From the NCBI GenBank assembly GCA_965653565.1, contig CBFHAI010000090.1, positions 1 through 9,855 on the forward strand: a DNA stretch of 9,855 nucleotides, written 5' to 3'. Each line of letters begins with the position of its first letter. Position 1 is the stretch's first letter. Source of the stretch: JALCLA01 sp965653565. GTDB lineage: Bacteria > Pseudomonadota > Gammaproteobacteria > Xanthomonadales > Xanthomonadaceae. The position numbers were made by a program, and so were the translations under genes. Shown here piece after piece: positions 1 to 7,289 of the stretch. A model generated the notes under the pieces. That model was not told where the DNA came from, made no database searches, and was given only the letters and a program-made list of their open reading frames with translations.

Positions 1-110
1 AACCCTTGGTTCAACGGATGATCAAGGGTGATGCACTTGTAACTTGATTCCGCCACTCGGCCCCCGCTGAGGGGGCTGAAACTCGCGAAGTCGCATCATC
101 AAACAAGAGG
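1..110. other. Non-coding stretch with two small hairpins
   Basis: I see no gene, tRNA-like fold or convincing reading frame here. Two inverted repeats are visible. ACCCTTG at 2-8 pairs with CAAGGGT at 23-29 across a 14-nt loop. CGGCCCCC at 58-65 pairs with GGGGGCTG at 71-78 (one G-T pair) around the 5-nt loop GCTGA. Neither is followed by a T-run on either strand, so neither is a classical terminator. The segment may be the tail of whatever lies to the left of the window. Confidence 0.4.
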
Positions 111-173
111 GAAGCGGACCGCTTCAAAGTCACTGGATTCCCGCTTCCGCGGGAATGACGAAGATTGAAGCGG
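111..173. repeat. Nested inverted-repeat element around a REP-like hairpin
   Basis: Three copies of one 7-mer are arranged as inverted repeats. GAAGCGG (111-117) faces CCGCTTC (119-125) across a single base, forming a 15-bp palindrome. CCGCTTCAA (119-127) also pairs perfectly with TTGAAGCGG (165-173). The second pairing encloses the central palindrome at 137-156, so two mutually exclusive folds are possible. This resembles a composite REP/BIME-type intergenic repeat; mobility or copy number cannot be judged from one copy. It lies just beyond the phosphatase terminator and outside any gene. Confidence 0.6.
137..156. repeat. REP-like palindrome
   Basis: ATTCCCGC (137-144) and GCGGGAAT (149-156) form a perfect 8-bp stem with the loop TTCC, flanked by TGG on the left and GACG on the right. 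Palindromes of this form are familiar as dispersed intergenic repeats in Xanthomonadaceae-type genomes (family knowledge; not checked here). It is the centre of the larger nested element and has no T-run. Confidence 0.65.
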
Positions 174-180
174 AGTGGCG

Positions 181-211
181 AAAAACCGAACGCTCCAAAG
201 TCGCGCGTTCG
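181..211 (-). terminator. Intrinsic terminator of the PP2C gene
   Basis: Read on the minus strand, CGAACGC (211-205) pairs with GCGTTCG (193-187) across an 11-nt loop, and the stem is followed by GTTTTT (186-181). A 7-bp GC-rich stem with an immediate T-run is the classical Rho-independent form. The stem begins about 10 nt after the phosphatase stop codon, so it almost certainly ends that transcript. Confidence 0.75.
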
Positions 212-221
212 CGACCGAACC

Positions 222-923
222 CTACGCCCGCCTCACCACCACCACCGTCACATTATCCGACCCGCCCCCATCGAGCGCCGCCACGATCAACTGATCCACG
301 CATTCCTGCGCAGACAGATCGCGTTTCGACAGAACCCGCGCGATGGTGCCGTCGTCGACTTCCTCGGTGAGGCCGTCGCTGCACAGCAGCAGTTGCATGC
401 CGGGTTTCAACTCGCCGGTGATGGTTTCGATCTTCAGGCTCTGCGGGTCGGTGACGCCGAGCGCCTGCGTGACGACGTTGCGGTGCGGATGCGTGCGGGC
501 CTGTTCGGGGGTGATCGCGCCCTGGTCGATCAGTTCCTGCACGTAGGAGTGATCCTGCGAGATCTGCCGCAGCTCGCCGTTCCACAGGTAGACGCGACTG
601 TCGCCGACCCAGGCGATTTCGAAGCGGTCGTTGGCGACGCGCGCGGCGGCGATGGTGGTGCCCATCGGCAGCGCTTCGGCGCGGCGGCGCGAGTGTTTGA
701 TGATTTCTTCGTCGGCGGCCTGGATCGCCTGCGCCAGCGGTTTGCCGGCGCGGATTTCCTTGACGATGGTGTCGCGCGCCAGGGCGCTGGCGACTTCGCC
801 GAACTCATGACCGCCCATGCCGTCCGCGACCAGCCACAGGCCGAGTTCGCCATCGCCGTAGTACGTGTCCTCATTGTGCTCGCGGCGCAAGCCGACGTGG
901 CTGAGGTGGCCGAATTCGATCAT
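222..923 (-). CDS. PP2C-family (PPM) Ser/Thr protein phosphatase
   Basis: A 233-residue, single-domain, metal-dependent phosphatase that removes phosphate from Ser/Thr of target proteins. It has no signal peptide or membrane segment, so it should be cytoplasmic. The family motifs occur in order and complete: RREHNED (13-19) and VADGMGGHEFGE (32-43), WVGDSRVYLW (105-114), SQDHSYVQELIDQG (122-135), HRNVVTQALG (147-156), CSDGLTEEV (181-189) and the terminal GSDNVTVVVV (221-230). Asp19, Asp34, Asp183 and Asp223 are the expected metal ligands. The length is normal for compact bacterial PrpC/Stp1-like enzymes. The start at 923 is chosen because the domain begins at once; its ribosome-binding site is weak and the ATG overlaps the stop of an upstream reading frame (ATGA). 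A T-run terminator follows the stop. Such enzymes usually counteract Hanks-type kinases, but none is in the window, so the substrate is unknown. Confidence 0.95.
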   Translation of the reverse strand: MIEFGHLSHVGLRREHNEDTYYGDGELGLWLVADGMGGHEFGEVASALARDTIVKEIRAGKPLAQAIQAADEEIIKHSRRRAEALPMGTTIAAARVANDRFEIAWVGDSRVYLWNGELRQISQDHSYVQELIDQGAITPEQARTHPHRNVVTQALGVTDPQSLKIETITGELKPGMQLLLCSDGLTEEVDDGTIARVLSKRDLSAQECVDQLIVAALDGGGSDNVTVVVVRRA

Positions 924-1076
924 GCAGGCGTCATACCCGTTCTGGCGACGGTGAGGATTTCGTGCGCCGTCGCAGCCGTGAGTCGCAAGGGCGCGGCATC
1001 GGCCATGACCGCGCTCGACGTCCCCTCCCGCCGAGTGCTGCGTGCATCATGCCGCGTGGGCGGAAAGCAGCGCAAG

Positions 1077-1092
1077 GCCCGCTTCGGCGGGC
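1077..1092. other. Short hairpin with UUCG-type loop
   Basis: GCCCGC (1077-1082), loop TTCG (1083-1086) and GCGGGC (1087-1092) form a perfect 6-bp hairpin. Read on the plus strand it has the very stable C(UUCG)G closure. On the minus strand, the direction of the flanking genes, the loop reads CGAA and only a weak T-run (TTT) follows about 12 nt later. It may help separate the autotransporter and phosphatase transcripts, or shape the phosphatase leader. Confidence 0.4.
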
Positions 1093-1146
1093 ATGCGTGG
1101 CGTACGGGAAGTTCGATCATGTCGATGCCGGTGGTCGGTATGCGTT

Positions 1147-1175
1147 TTCCGGCGAGCGACGGGCGCTCGCCGGAA
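1147..1175 (-). terminator. Strong hairpin behind the autotransporter gene
   Basis: TTCCGGCGAGCG (1147-1158) and CGCTCGCCGGAA (1164-1175) form a perfect 12-bp stem with a 5-nt loop. It starts about 11 nt after the autotransporter stop codon on the minus strand. Position and stability fit a transcript-ending or 3'-end-stabilising hairpin. On the minus strand, however, the stem is followed by AAAACGC rather than a T-run, so factor-independent termination would be non-canonical. Confidence 0.55.
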
Positions 1176-1186
1176 TGCGCCGCGCA

Positions 1187-4100
1187 TCAGAATTCGATGC
1201 GCACGCCGAGCGAAAGATTGTCTTGCGACAAGCCTTCGGACCCGGCGAGGTGCTCGTAGTAGAGGAACGCCGAGCGGCCGTTGGTGAACAGCGCCGACAG
1301 GCCGATGCCGATGTTGTAGTAGTCGGTGTCGACTTCATCGCCATCGACGCGGATCGCGGTGCCGGTGGGGTCGTGCAGGAAGCGTGCGACCAGTTGCTGC
1401 GGGTCGTCTTCGAACTCGTGTTCCCATTCGAGCTGGAAGTGCGGCATCAGGATGCCCCAGTCGCGGCTCATCGCGTAGGTGAGCTTGCCGCCCAGCACGC
1501 CGGTCATCGAGGTCAGTTCGCGCGCATCGACCGCCAGGCCGAGGCCGGCGCCGGGGCCGGCGTCGAGTTCTTCGGCGTAGCTGTCGAAGTCCACCCGCGT
1601 GTACATGCCGCGCAGGTATGGGCCGAAGCTGAGCGCACCGCGCTGGAAATCGCGGCCGACCGAGAACGCCGCCGACAGCGTGTCGCCGCCGGTGGAGGCG
1701 CGCGCGACCTGGTCGACGTGGGTGGTGCCGGCGGCGCCGGCGATGTCGTAGCGGATGCGGCGCTGCAGGTCGTAGTCGTTGCTGCCGGCGGTGAGCACGC
1801 CGTCGATGTACCAGTTGTTCTGCTGGAACCAGGTGGTGTACGCCGACACGCTGAAGCCGTCGGTGTCGACGTTGCCGCCGTCGCCGGTGAGTTCGGTGTC
1901 CTGCTGGTTGTAGCCGAGCGAGGCGCCGACCACCCACTGGTCGTTGACGCGATAGTCGACGCCGGCCGTGATGCCGTTGGTGTCGAAATCGTATTCCGGC
2001 GTCACCGACGAACCCTCCTGCGAACCGCGTCCGACGATGCCCGATGCGAAGAAGCCCCAACGGCTGAAATCGCCGCCGATCTCGGGTTCGGCCCTGGCAC
2101 CGCCTTCGCTTTCGTCTTCGGCCTGCACCACGCTCGATGGCAGGAACGACAGCGGCATTGTGCCGGTGGCGGTGGCGATCGCCAGGCCGCCGAAGTCGGC
2201 GCCGCTGGCGCCGCTGCGCAGGGCGGCGATGCGCGTCTTGAGGTTGTCGAACTGGGCCGAGGCGGTGACGAAGGCGGCGTTGGCCTGCGCCAGTGCGACG
2301 TCCTGGCGCAGTTCTTCGAGCGCGCCGTCGACCTGGTCGGGATGATCGCCGGCGTTGTTCACCAACTCCAGGCAGCGTGCACGCAGGTCGGCCTGCTCGG
2401 GTGTCGGATTCGCCAGTTCGACCAGCGCCGGGCACAGCGTGTCGATCGCGTTGGCGACGTCTTCGCGCGGCTGCACCAGGCCGGGCACGTTGGCCACGCC
2501 GCCGGTGAGCGCGAAGGTGACGCTGCTGTCGTTGTCGCTGCCTTCCACCTGCACCGTGACCGACGCCACGCCCGGCAGCAGCACTTCGGCGATGTTGCTG
2601 GCGCGGCCCTGGGCGTCGGTGACGGTGCGCACGGTGGCCAGTTCGGCGTTGTCCGGCGTCCACAACAGCGAGGCGCCGACGATCGGCACGCCGTTGACCG
2701 TCGCCAGCGACACCACCAGCGGCGCCGACGGCGAGCGTGTCGGCAGCGTCTGGTTATTGCCCGAGACGATCGTGAGCGGGCCTTCCTCAGCCGTGCCGGT
2801 GGCGGTGAACACGACGCTGGCGCCGTCGATCGAAGCGCGCACGCGATTGGCGCCGCTGGCCGGTCCGAGGGTGAGCTTGTTGCCGGTGCGGCCGTCGGCG
2901 CCGGTGACCGTGGTGGCACTGGCGAGCGTGCCGCCGCCTTCGATCACTTCCCAGCTCACGGTGACGCCGGCGAGCGTCTTGCCCGTGGCCGGCAGCGTGA
3001 TGCCGACGACCAGATCCTGCGGCAGCAGGGTCGACACCGGCGCCGTCTGATTGTCGCCGCTGACGATGGCGAGCGTGGGCTGCACGCTGGTCGCATCGAA
3101 CAGCACGAAGTTGATGGTCGAGCCCGAGACCACGGCGCGCAGGCGCACCGGTCCGACTTGCGAACCGAAGCGGAAACCCTGCGACGCGCGGCCGCTTTCG
3201 TCGGTGGTGGAGCCGGGCGCATCGAGCACGGCTCCGCCGGAAATCACGCTCCAGTCGATCAACTGGCCGGCGACCGGCTCGCCGTTGGCGTCGGTGAGTC
3301 CGACCACGAGCGGGGCGTCGGCGTGCGTGCCGGCAGGGCCGCGCTGGTTGTTGCCGGAGATCACGCGCAGCGACAGGCCGGTGGCGTCCGCGATGCGCAG
3401 CGTGAACACGACGGATGCGGTGCCGGCACTGGCGCGCACATGCACTTCGCCGTGCGTATCGCCGAACACGATGCCGTTCTGCGTGGTGCCGTCGGCGGCG
3501 GTACTGGTGGATGCGGAGGTCAGCGTGGCATCGCCATCGAGCACCTGCCACGCCACGCTGGCCGCGTTCACCGGCTGGCCGTTGCGCAATAGCTGCACCA
3601 CGAGCGGCGCGCCGGTGCTGCCCGGCGTGGCGGTCTGATCGTTGCCGCTGACGATTTGCAGCGTCTCCGTACCGCTGCCGGCGATGTGCAGCGTGTACAA
3701 CACCGAGGCGTTGTTGACGTCGCCGCGCGAGGCGCGCACCAGCACTTCGCCGCCGGCGGTATCGCCGAGCGTGACGACGGTGCGCGCGATGCCGTCGGCG
3801 CCGGTGAAGCTCTGCGTGGCGCCGATGCGGGCATCGCCCGACACCAGTTCCCAGAACACGTCGACGTTCGCATCCGGCACGCCGCCGCGCAGCGCGCGCG
3901 CGGTCAGCGTGATCGCGGTGTCGGGCGCGCCGCTGCTGCCGTCGCCGGAATCGGCCGGTTTTTCCAGGGTCAGCGCCGGCATCACGGCGGTCTGCGACGT
4001 CAGCACGAAGGAGGCGGTGGCGGTCGGCGCGTCCTGCCGCGTCGCGGTTACCGTGACATTGCCCGGCGTGCTGCCGAAGGTGACGCTGACCGAGGCTTGG

Positions 4101-7100
4101 CCGCCGTCGTCGGTGATCGTCGACGACTGACTGAGCGTGGCGCCGCCGCTGGCCTGCCAGGTGACCACGACGCCGCCGGCCGGCAGGCCGTTGTCGTGGG
4201 CGACCACCACCAGCGGCTGCGGCAGGGTGGTGCCGGCCTGCGCCGACTGGCCGTCGCCGGAACCGGTGGAGGGCTTGTCGAGCGTCTTCACGTCGGTGGC
4301 GGTGACGGTGTAATCCTGGAACACGCCCGGTGCATCGGCGCGCGTGGCGCGGATCACGGAAGATTCGGCGATCGGGCCCAGGATCACCTGCGCCCCCGAC
4401 AGGCCGCTGTTGTCGGTCGGCGACGAAATGGTGCCGAGCGAAGCGCTGCCGCTGATCACGGCCCAGGTGACGGCCACGCCCGACTGCGGCGCGCCGTTCG
4501 AGGTGGCGACCACTTTCAGCGGCAGCGACAGGGTCTGGCCGACTGCGCCGGTCTGGCCGTCGCCCGAGCCAGTCGACGGCTTTTCGAGGCCGAGCAGCGA
4601 GGTCGCGGTGACGGTGTAATCCTCGAATTCGCCGGGGATATCGGCGCGCGTGGCGCGGATCACCACCGGGCCGGCGGTGCCGCCCAGCGTGACCTGCGCG
4701 CTCGATTGGCCGTTGCCGTCGGTGGGCGAGCTGATATTGCCGAGCGTGGCGCTGCCGCTGACCACCGACCAGGTCACCGCGACAGCCGATTCGGGCGCGC
4801 CATTGCTCAAGGCGACGGCGACCAGCGGCTGCGGCAACACCGTATTCACCGCGCCGCTTTGTCCATCGCCCGAGCCCGATACGGGTTTGTCGAGCGTCTT
4901 CGGGCCGACCGCGGTGACGGTGTAATCCTCGAACTCGCTCGGCACATCGCTACGCGTGGCGCGGATCACCACCGGGCCGGCGGTCGATCCCAGGGTCACT
5001 TCCGCGCTGGACTGGCCGCTCGAATCGGTGGGCGAGCTGATGTTGCCCAGCGTGGCGGAGCCGCTGACCACGGCCCAGGTGACGGTAATGCCCGCCTCGC
5101 CGGTGCCGGCGTTGTTGGCGACCGCCACCAGCGGTTGCGGCAGGGCGGTATTCACCGCGCCGCTTTGTCCATCGCCCGAGCCCGAGACGGGCTTGTCGAG
5201 CGTCTGCAGGCCGGTGGCCGTGACGGTGAATTCCTCGAACTCGCTCGGCACGTCGCTGCGCGTGGCGCGCACCACGACCGGGCCCTGCACCGCGCTGAAC
5301 GTCACTTCGGCGCTCGATTGGCCGGCGCCGTCGGTCGGATTGGTGATGTTGCCGAGCGTCGCCGCGCCCGACACCACCGCCCAGTTGATCGTCACGCCGC
5401 TCTCGGCGGCGCCGTTCACGGTGGCCTGCGCCACCAGCGGCTGCGGCAGGGTCTGGCCCACCGGACCCGACTGGCCGTCGCCCGAACCGACCGCCGGTTT
5501 GTCGAGGCGTTTTTCGATCGCGGTCGCACCGAAGGCATGCTGCGCCGTCGGATCGTCCGCGCGCGTCGCAGTGACGGTGAACGGCCCGCCGTTGTTGCCG
5601 ACCGTGACGACCACCTGGGTCACGCCGTTGGCGTCGGTGGTCGTGCTGGTGTTGTCGAGCGTGGCGGCGCCGGCCGGCGACACCGACCAGTTGATCTGCA
5701 CGCCGCTCTGCGGCGCACCGTTGAGGAAGGCGGTCAATTGCAGCGGCGCGGCGAGCTGGGTGCCGACCGCGGCGCTCTGGCCGTCGCCGCTGAACGCACC
5801 GACCGTCAACGTGCCGGTGCCGGTAACGGTGAACATTGCGGTTTGCGTCGCATCGTCCTGATGCGTTGCGGTGACGACGATGTCCCCGAATGCATTCACC
5901 GAGGTGATGTTGACCGATGAATTGCCGGAGCCGTCGGTGCTGGTCTGCGTGCTGCTGAAAGTGACGCCGTTGGCCGGCGACACCGACCAATTCACCAGGC
6001 CCGCTGTATCGGCTCCGCCGTTGCGCGTGACGATGACGACCAGCGGCGAGGGTAAAGGCGAGCCCACGTCGCCGCTCTGTTCGCCGCCGGAAGACGGCCC
6101 GATCGACACGACATCGAACGGCGTCAGCGTGAAAGTCGTATTGCGTTCGTTGGCGGTGCCGTCGTGCACGGTGGCCTGCACGATGACATCGGCCGGCGGC
6201 GAGCCCTGATTGGGCCCGCCCACCGTGAGCGAATTGACGCTCAGGCCATCCGGATCGGTGAGCGTGGCCGATTGCGAAAGCAGCGTGCCGGGCGGGCCCT
6301 GCATCAGCGCCCAGGTCACCGTCTCGCCCGCCACGCCGGCGCCGTTGAAATCGTAGGAAGCGGTCAGGTCGATCGACGTGCCGCCTTGCACCGGCGTGCC
6401 GGGCGCCGGATCGGCAACTTCCAATTCATAAGTATTGACCGCCAATCCGAAGATCGCGGTGGCACTGGGATCGTCGTCGCGCGCCGCCGTCACGGTGATT
6501 TGTTCGGCGCCCGGCGAGGCGGCGGAAAGCGTGATCGTATTGCTGGCGTTGCCGCTCACATCCGTGAACGTGCTCGCCGTCAGCAACGTGCCCGGACCGG
6601 AAATCGTCCAGTTGATCTGCACCGACGCCGGCGGCGTGCCCCCGTCGTTGGCGGCCAGCACCGACACCTGCAACTGCGTGCCGGGGTCGCCGCGCGCGCC
6701 GTCGCCCGAAGCGACCTGCAATTGCCGCTCGATGGTATCGACCGTGAAGTCGACCGCGCTCGGGCCGTCCTGGCATTCGAGTTCGGTGTCGCAGTTGGCC
6801 TGGATCACGGCCAGATCGTCGCTCGGCGCCGACGTCAGATTGATCGTGACTTCTTCGCCCAGACTGATCGAAAACGTACTGGTGGTGGTGCCCGCGGCCG
6901 ATATCACCGACACGATCTGCGTGCTGCTGCCCGACAGCATCACGACTTCGCCGGCGACATCCGTGCACGGGAAGATATCGTTCTGCAGAATCGTGAACTT
7001 CAGTTGCACCGGCTGCGATGTGAAAGCCTGCGTCGTCGCGGGACTCACGCGCGACAGCACGCAGTCCTGCGCCATGCCGGCGAGCGGCACGAGCAGCAGC

Positions 7101-7189
7101 AGCAAAGCGAGCAATCCCCGTTGGAAATTACGCAGCATGGGCCGCGCGACACTCGCCGCCCGGTGAGTGTGGCCGTCGTTACGCGACAT
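1187..7189 (-). CDS. Giant Ig-like (Big_1-type) repeat autotransporter / outer-membrane protein
   Basis: A 2000-residue surface protein, probably an adhesin or a stalk-like protein. Residues 1-40 form a signal peptide with an extended N-region; the hydrophobic core is about 25-37 and cleavage is likely after GMA (40). Residues 41-155 are an N-terminal domain with Cys43, 75, 133 and 139. About 14 Ig-like repeats follow, each opening with SGDGQS/SGNNQT-like motifs (Ser161, 367, 467, 569, 671, 773, 875, 977, 1081, 1181, 1278, 1377, 1476; one degenerate unit near 264). They have the WxV...TDxxGxA...VTLG...V.ATR pattern of Big_1/invasin-type domains and no Cys. Residues 1575-1680 are a helical linker with Cys1586 and Cys1606. 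From about 1705 (Trp1711) to 2000 is an autotransporter-type beta-barrel ending LSLGVRIEF, with the terminal Phe typical of outer-membrane proteins. The start at 7189 has a GGGGGGA ribosome-binding site 6 nt upstream; the alternative Met18 (7138) has none. The ligand is unknown. The order repeats-then-barrel fits type Va rather than intimin-like (type Ve) proteins. Confidence 0.92.
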   Translation of the reverse strand: MSRNDGHTHRAASVARPMLRNFQRGLLALLLLLVPLAGMAQDCVLSRVSPATTQAFTSQPVQLKFTILQNDIFPCTDVAGEVVMLSGSSTQIVSVISAAGTTTSTFSISLGEEVTINLTSAPSDDLAVIQANCDTELECQDGPSAVDFTVDTIERQLQVASGDGARGDPGTQLQVSVLAANDGGTPPASVQINWTISGPGTLLTASTFTDVSGNASNTITLSAASPGAEQITVTAARDDDPSATAIFGLAVNTYELEVADPAPGTPVQGGTSIDLTASYDFNGAGVAGETVTWALMQGPPGTLLSQSATLTDPDGLSVNSLTVGGPNQGSPPADVIVQATVHDGTANERNTTFTLTPFDVVSIGPSSGGEQSGDVGSPLPSPLVVIVTRNGGADTAGLVNWSVSPANGVTFSSTQTSTDGSGNSSVNITSVNAFGDIVVTATHQDDATQTAMFTVTGTGTLTVGAFSGDGQSAAVGTQLAAPLQLTAFLNGAPQSGVQINWSVSPAGAATLDNTSTTTDANGVTQVVVTVGNNGGPFTVTATRADDPTAQHAFGATAIEKRLDKPAVGSGDGQSGPVGQTLPQPLVAQATVNGAAESGVTINWAVVSGAATLGNITNPTDGAGQSSAEVTFSAVQGPVVVRATRSDVPSEFEEFTVTATGLQTLDKPVSGSGDGQSGAVNTALPQPLVAVANNAGTGEAGITVTWAVVSGSATLGNISSPTDSSGQSSAEVTLGSTAGPVVIRATRSDVPSEFEDYTVTAVGPKTLDKPVSGSGDGQSGAVNTVLPQPLVAVALSNGAPESAVAVTWSVVSGSATLGNISSPTDGNGQSSAQVTLGGTAGPVVIRATRADIPGEFEDYTVTATSLLGLEKPSTGSGDGQTGAVGQTLSLPLKVVATSNGAPQSGVAVTWAVISGSASLGTISSPTDNSGLSGAQVILGPIAESSVIRATRADAPGVFQDYTVTATDVKTLDKPSTGSGDGQSAQAGTTLPQPLVVVAHDNGLPAGGVVVTWQASGGATLSQSSTITDDGGQASVSVTFGSTPGNVTVTATRQDAPTATASFVLTSQTAVMPALTLEKPADSGDGSSGAPDTAITLTARALRGGVPDANVDVFWELVSGDARIGATQSFTGADGIARTVVTLGDTAGGEVLVRASRGDVNNASVLYTLHIAGSGTETLQIVSGNDQTATPGSTGAPLVVQLLRNGQPVNAASVAWQVLDGDATLTSASTSTAADGTTQNGIVFGDTHGEVHVRASAGTASVVFTLRIADATGLSLRVISGNNQRGPAGTHADAPLVVGLTDANGEPVAGQLIDWSVISGGAVLDAPGSTTDESGRASQGFRFGSQVGPVRLRAVVSGSTINFVLFDATSVQPTLAIVSGDNQTAPVSTLLPQDLVVGITLPATGKTLAGVTVSWEVIEGGGTLASATTVTGADGRTGNKLTLGPASGANRVRASIDGASVVFTATGTAEEGPLTIVSGNNQTLPTRSPSAPLVVSLATVNGVPIVGASLLWTPDNAELATVRTVTDAQGRASNIAEVLLPGVASVTVQVEGSDNDSSVTFALTGGVANVPGLVQPREDVANAIDTLCPALVELANPTPEQADLRARCLELVNNAGDHPDQVDGALEELRQDVALAQANAAFVTASAQFDNLKTRIAALRSGASGADFGGLAIATATGTMPLSFLPSSVVQAEDESEGGARAEPEIGGDFSRWGFFASGIVGRGSQEGSSVTPEYDFDTNGITAGVDYRVNDQWVVGASLGYNQQDTELTGDGGNVDTDGFSVSAYTTWFQQNNWYIDGVLTAGSNDYDLQRRIRYDIAGAAGTTHVDQVARASTGGDTLSAAFSVGRDFQRGALSFGPYLRGMYTRVDFDSYAEELDAGPGAGLGLAVDARELTSMTGVLGGKLTYAMSRDWGILMPHFQLEWEHEFEDDPQQLVARFLHDPTGTAIRVDGDEVDTDYYNIGIGLSALFTNGRSAFLYYEHLAGSEGLSQDNLSLGVRIEF
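2473..6709 (-). repeat. Array of about 14 Ig-like repeat units within the autotransporter
   Basis: The coding sequence for residues about 161-1572 is a tandem array with unit lengths of 97-105 codons, measured between conserved Ser residues of the SGDGQS/SGNNQT opening motif. Outer units have diverged: the N-terminal units carry ASGDGARG, a degenerate ADPAPGTP-type opening and SGGEQS, and the C-terminal units carry SGNNQ or SGDNQ. Central units are far more alike at both DNA and protein level. Units from about 564 to 1077 also share the linker L(D/E)KP before the opening motif. Confidence 0.85.
4262..5791 (-). repeat. Five consecutive repeats with an exact 306-bp period
   Basis: The conserved opening Ser falls at residues 467, 569, 671, 773, 875 and 977, so five adjacent units are each exactly 102 codons (306 bp). 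Neighbouring units share long DNA blocks. One block at 4842-4879 and one at 5148-5185 are identical over 38 bp, exactly 306 bp apart. The blocks starting at 4727 and 5033 (about 50 bp) are also nearly identical. This is the signature of recent duplication or gene conversion, and this stretch can be expected to vary in copy number and to be hard to assemble from short reads. Confidence 0.85.
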
Positions 7190-7195
7190 GAGCTG

Positions 7196-7202
7196 TCCCC
7201 CC
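7196..7202 (-). promoter_or_regulatory. Ribosome-binding site of the autotransporter gene
   Basis: On the minus strand GGGGGGA lies 6 nt before the ATG at 7189. This decides the start: the internal Met codon at 7138, directly before the hydrophobic core, has no purine-rich stretch at a proper distance. Choosing 7189 gives the protein a 17-residue N-terminal extension to its signal peptide. Confidence 0.6.
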
Positions 7203-7207
7203 GAGGA

Positions 7208-7235
7208 TTGGCTATACTCGCCGCGTCAGTATAGC
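7208..7235 (+). promoter_or_regulatory. Candidate promoter of the caspase-like gene
   Basis: TTGGCT (7208-7213) and TATAGC (7230-7235) are separated by 16 bp, giving a moderate sigma-70-like match (4/6 and 4/6) and a leader of about 55 nt to the ATG at 7297. An alternative -10, TATACT (7213-7218), is a better hexamer but has no recognisable -35 and would place it over the start of the divergent gene. Both use bases of the dyad at 7211-7235. Confidence 0.35.
7211..7235. promoter_or_regulatory. Perfect 8-bp dyad in the divergent intergenic region
   Basis: GCTATACT (7211-7218) and AGTATAGC (7228-7235) are exact reverse complements separated by 9 bp. The half-site centres are 17 bp apart, close to two helical turns, which would suit a dimeric regulator binding one DNA face. 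Each arm also contains TATACT, a near-consensus -10 box, one on each strand. It may be an operator, a pair of back-to-back -10 elements, or both. No regulator gene is in the window. Confidence 0.55.
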
Positions 7236-7253
7236 GGCTTCACGCTGCGTCAA
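7228..7253 (-). promoter_or_regulatory. Candidate promoter of the autotransporter gene
   Basis: On the minus strand TTGACG (7253-7248) is a 5/6 match to a -35 box and TATACT (7233-7228) a 5/6 match to a -10 box. The spacer is only 14 bp, shorter than the usual 16-18, so the promoter may be weak or need an activator that corrects the spacing. The start of transcription would lie near 7221, leaving a leader of about 30 nt with the GGGGGGA ribosome-binding site. Confidence 0.4.
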
Positions 7254-7284
7254 CTGCAAGCGCGAAGCCTCGATCAGGGGCCCC

Positions 7285-7289
7285 GGGAG
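7285..7289 (+). promoter_or_regulatory. Ribosome-binding site of the caspase-like gene
   Basis: GGGAG lies 7 nt before the ATG at 7297, good spacing, and supports this start over later Met codons. It follows immediately on a GGGGCCCC palindrome (7277-7284), which could partly mask it in a folded leader. Confidence 0.6.

Noticed and set aside
1..60. Possible 3' end of a tRNA or tmRNA at the left edge (a GATTCC-like T-arm fragment)
   Set aside because: No pairing T-stem, acceptor strand or CCA could be matched; the resemblance is limited to a few bases.
165..1259. 364-codon plus-strand frame opposite the phosphatase
   Set aside because: The minus strand here encodes every PP2C motif in order. 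The plus-strand product is compositionally a shadow and begins inside the terminator/repeat region.
962..3592. 876-codon open frame on the plus strand opposite the autotransporter barrel and C-terminal repeats
   Set aside because: The translation is Gly/Ala/Arg/His/Asp-rich with low-complexity runs, no recognisable domain and no good start. Long antisense frames are expected opposite GC-rich genes with strong third-position bias.
3656..5920. 754-codon open frame on the plus strand opposite the Ig repeats
   Set aside because: It mirrors the 306-bp periodicity of the real gene on the other strand and has the same Arg/Gly/Ala/His-rich shadow composition. The autotransporter frame shows clear domain motifs throughout this stretch.
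2473..6709. Periodic DNA repeats considered as a CRISPR array
   Set aside because: The units are about 300 bp, coding in one continuous frame and translate to Ig-like domains. There are no short identical repeats with unique spacers.
7084..7138. Alternative start of the autotransporter at Met18, giving a standard-length signal peptide
   Set aside because: No ribosome-binding site precedes the ATG at 7138, whereas GGGGGGA stands 6 nt before the ATG at 7189. Extended signal peptides are also known in large autotransporters.
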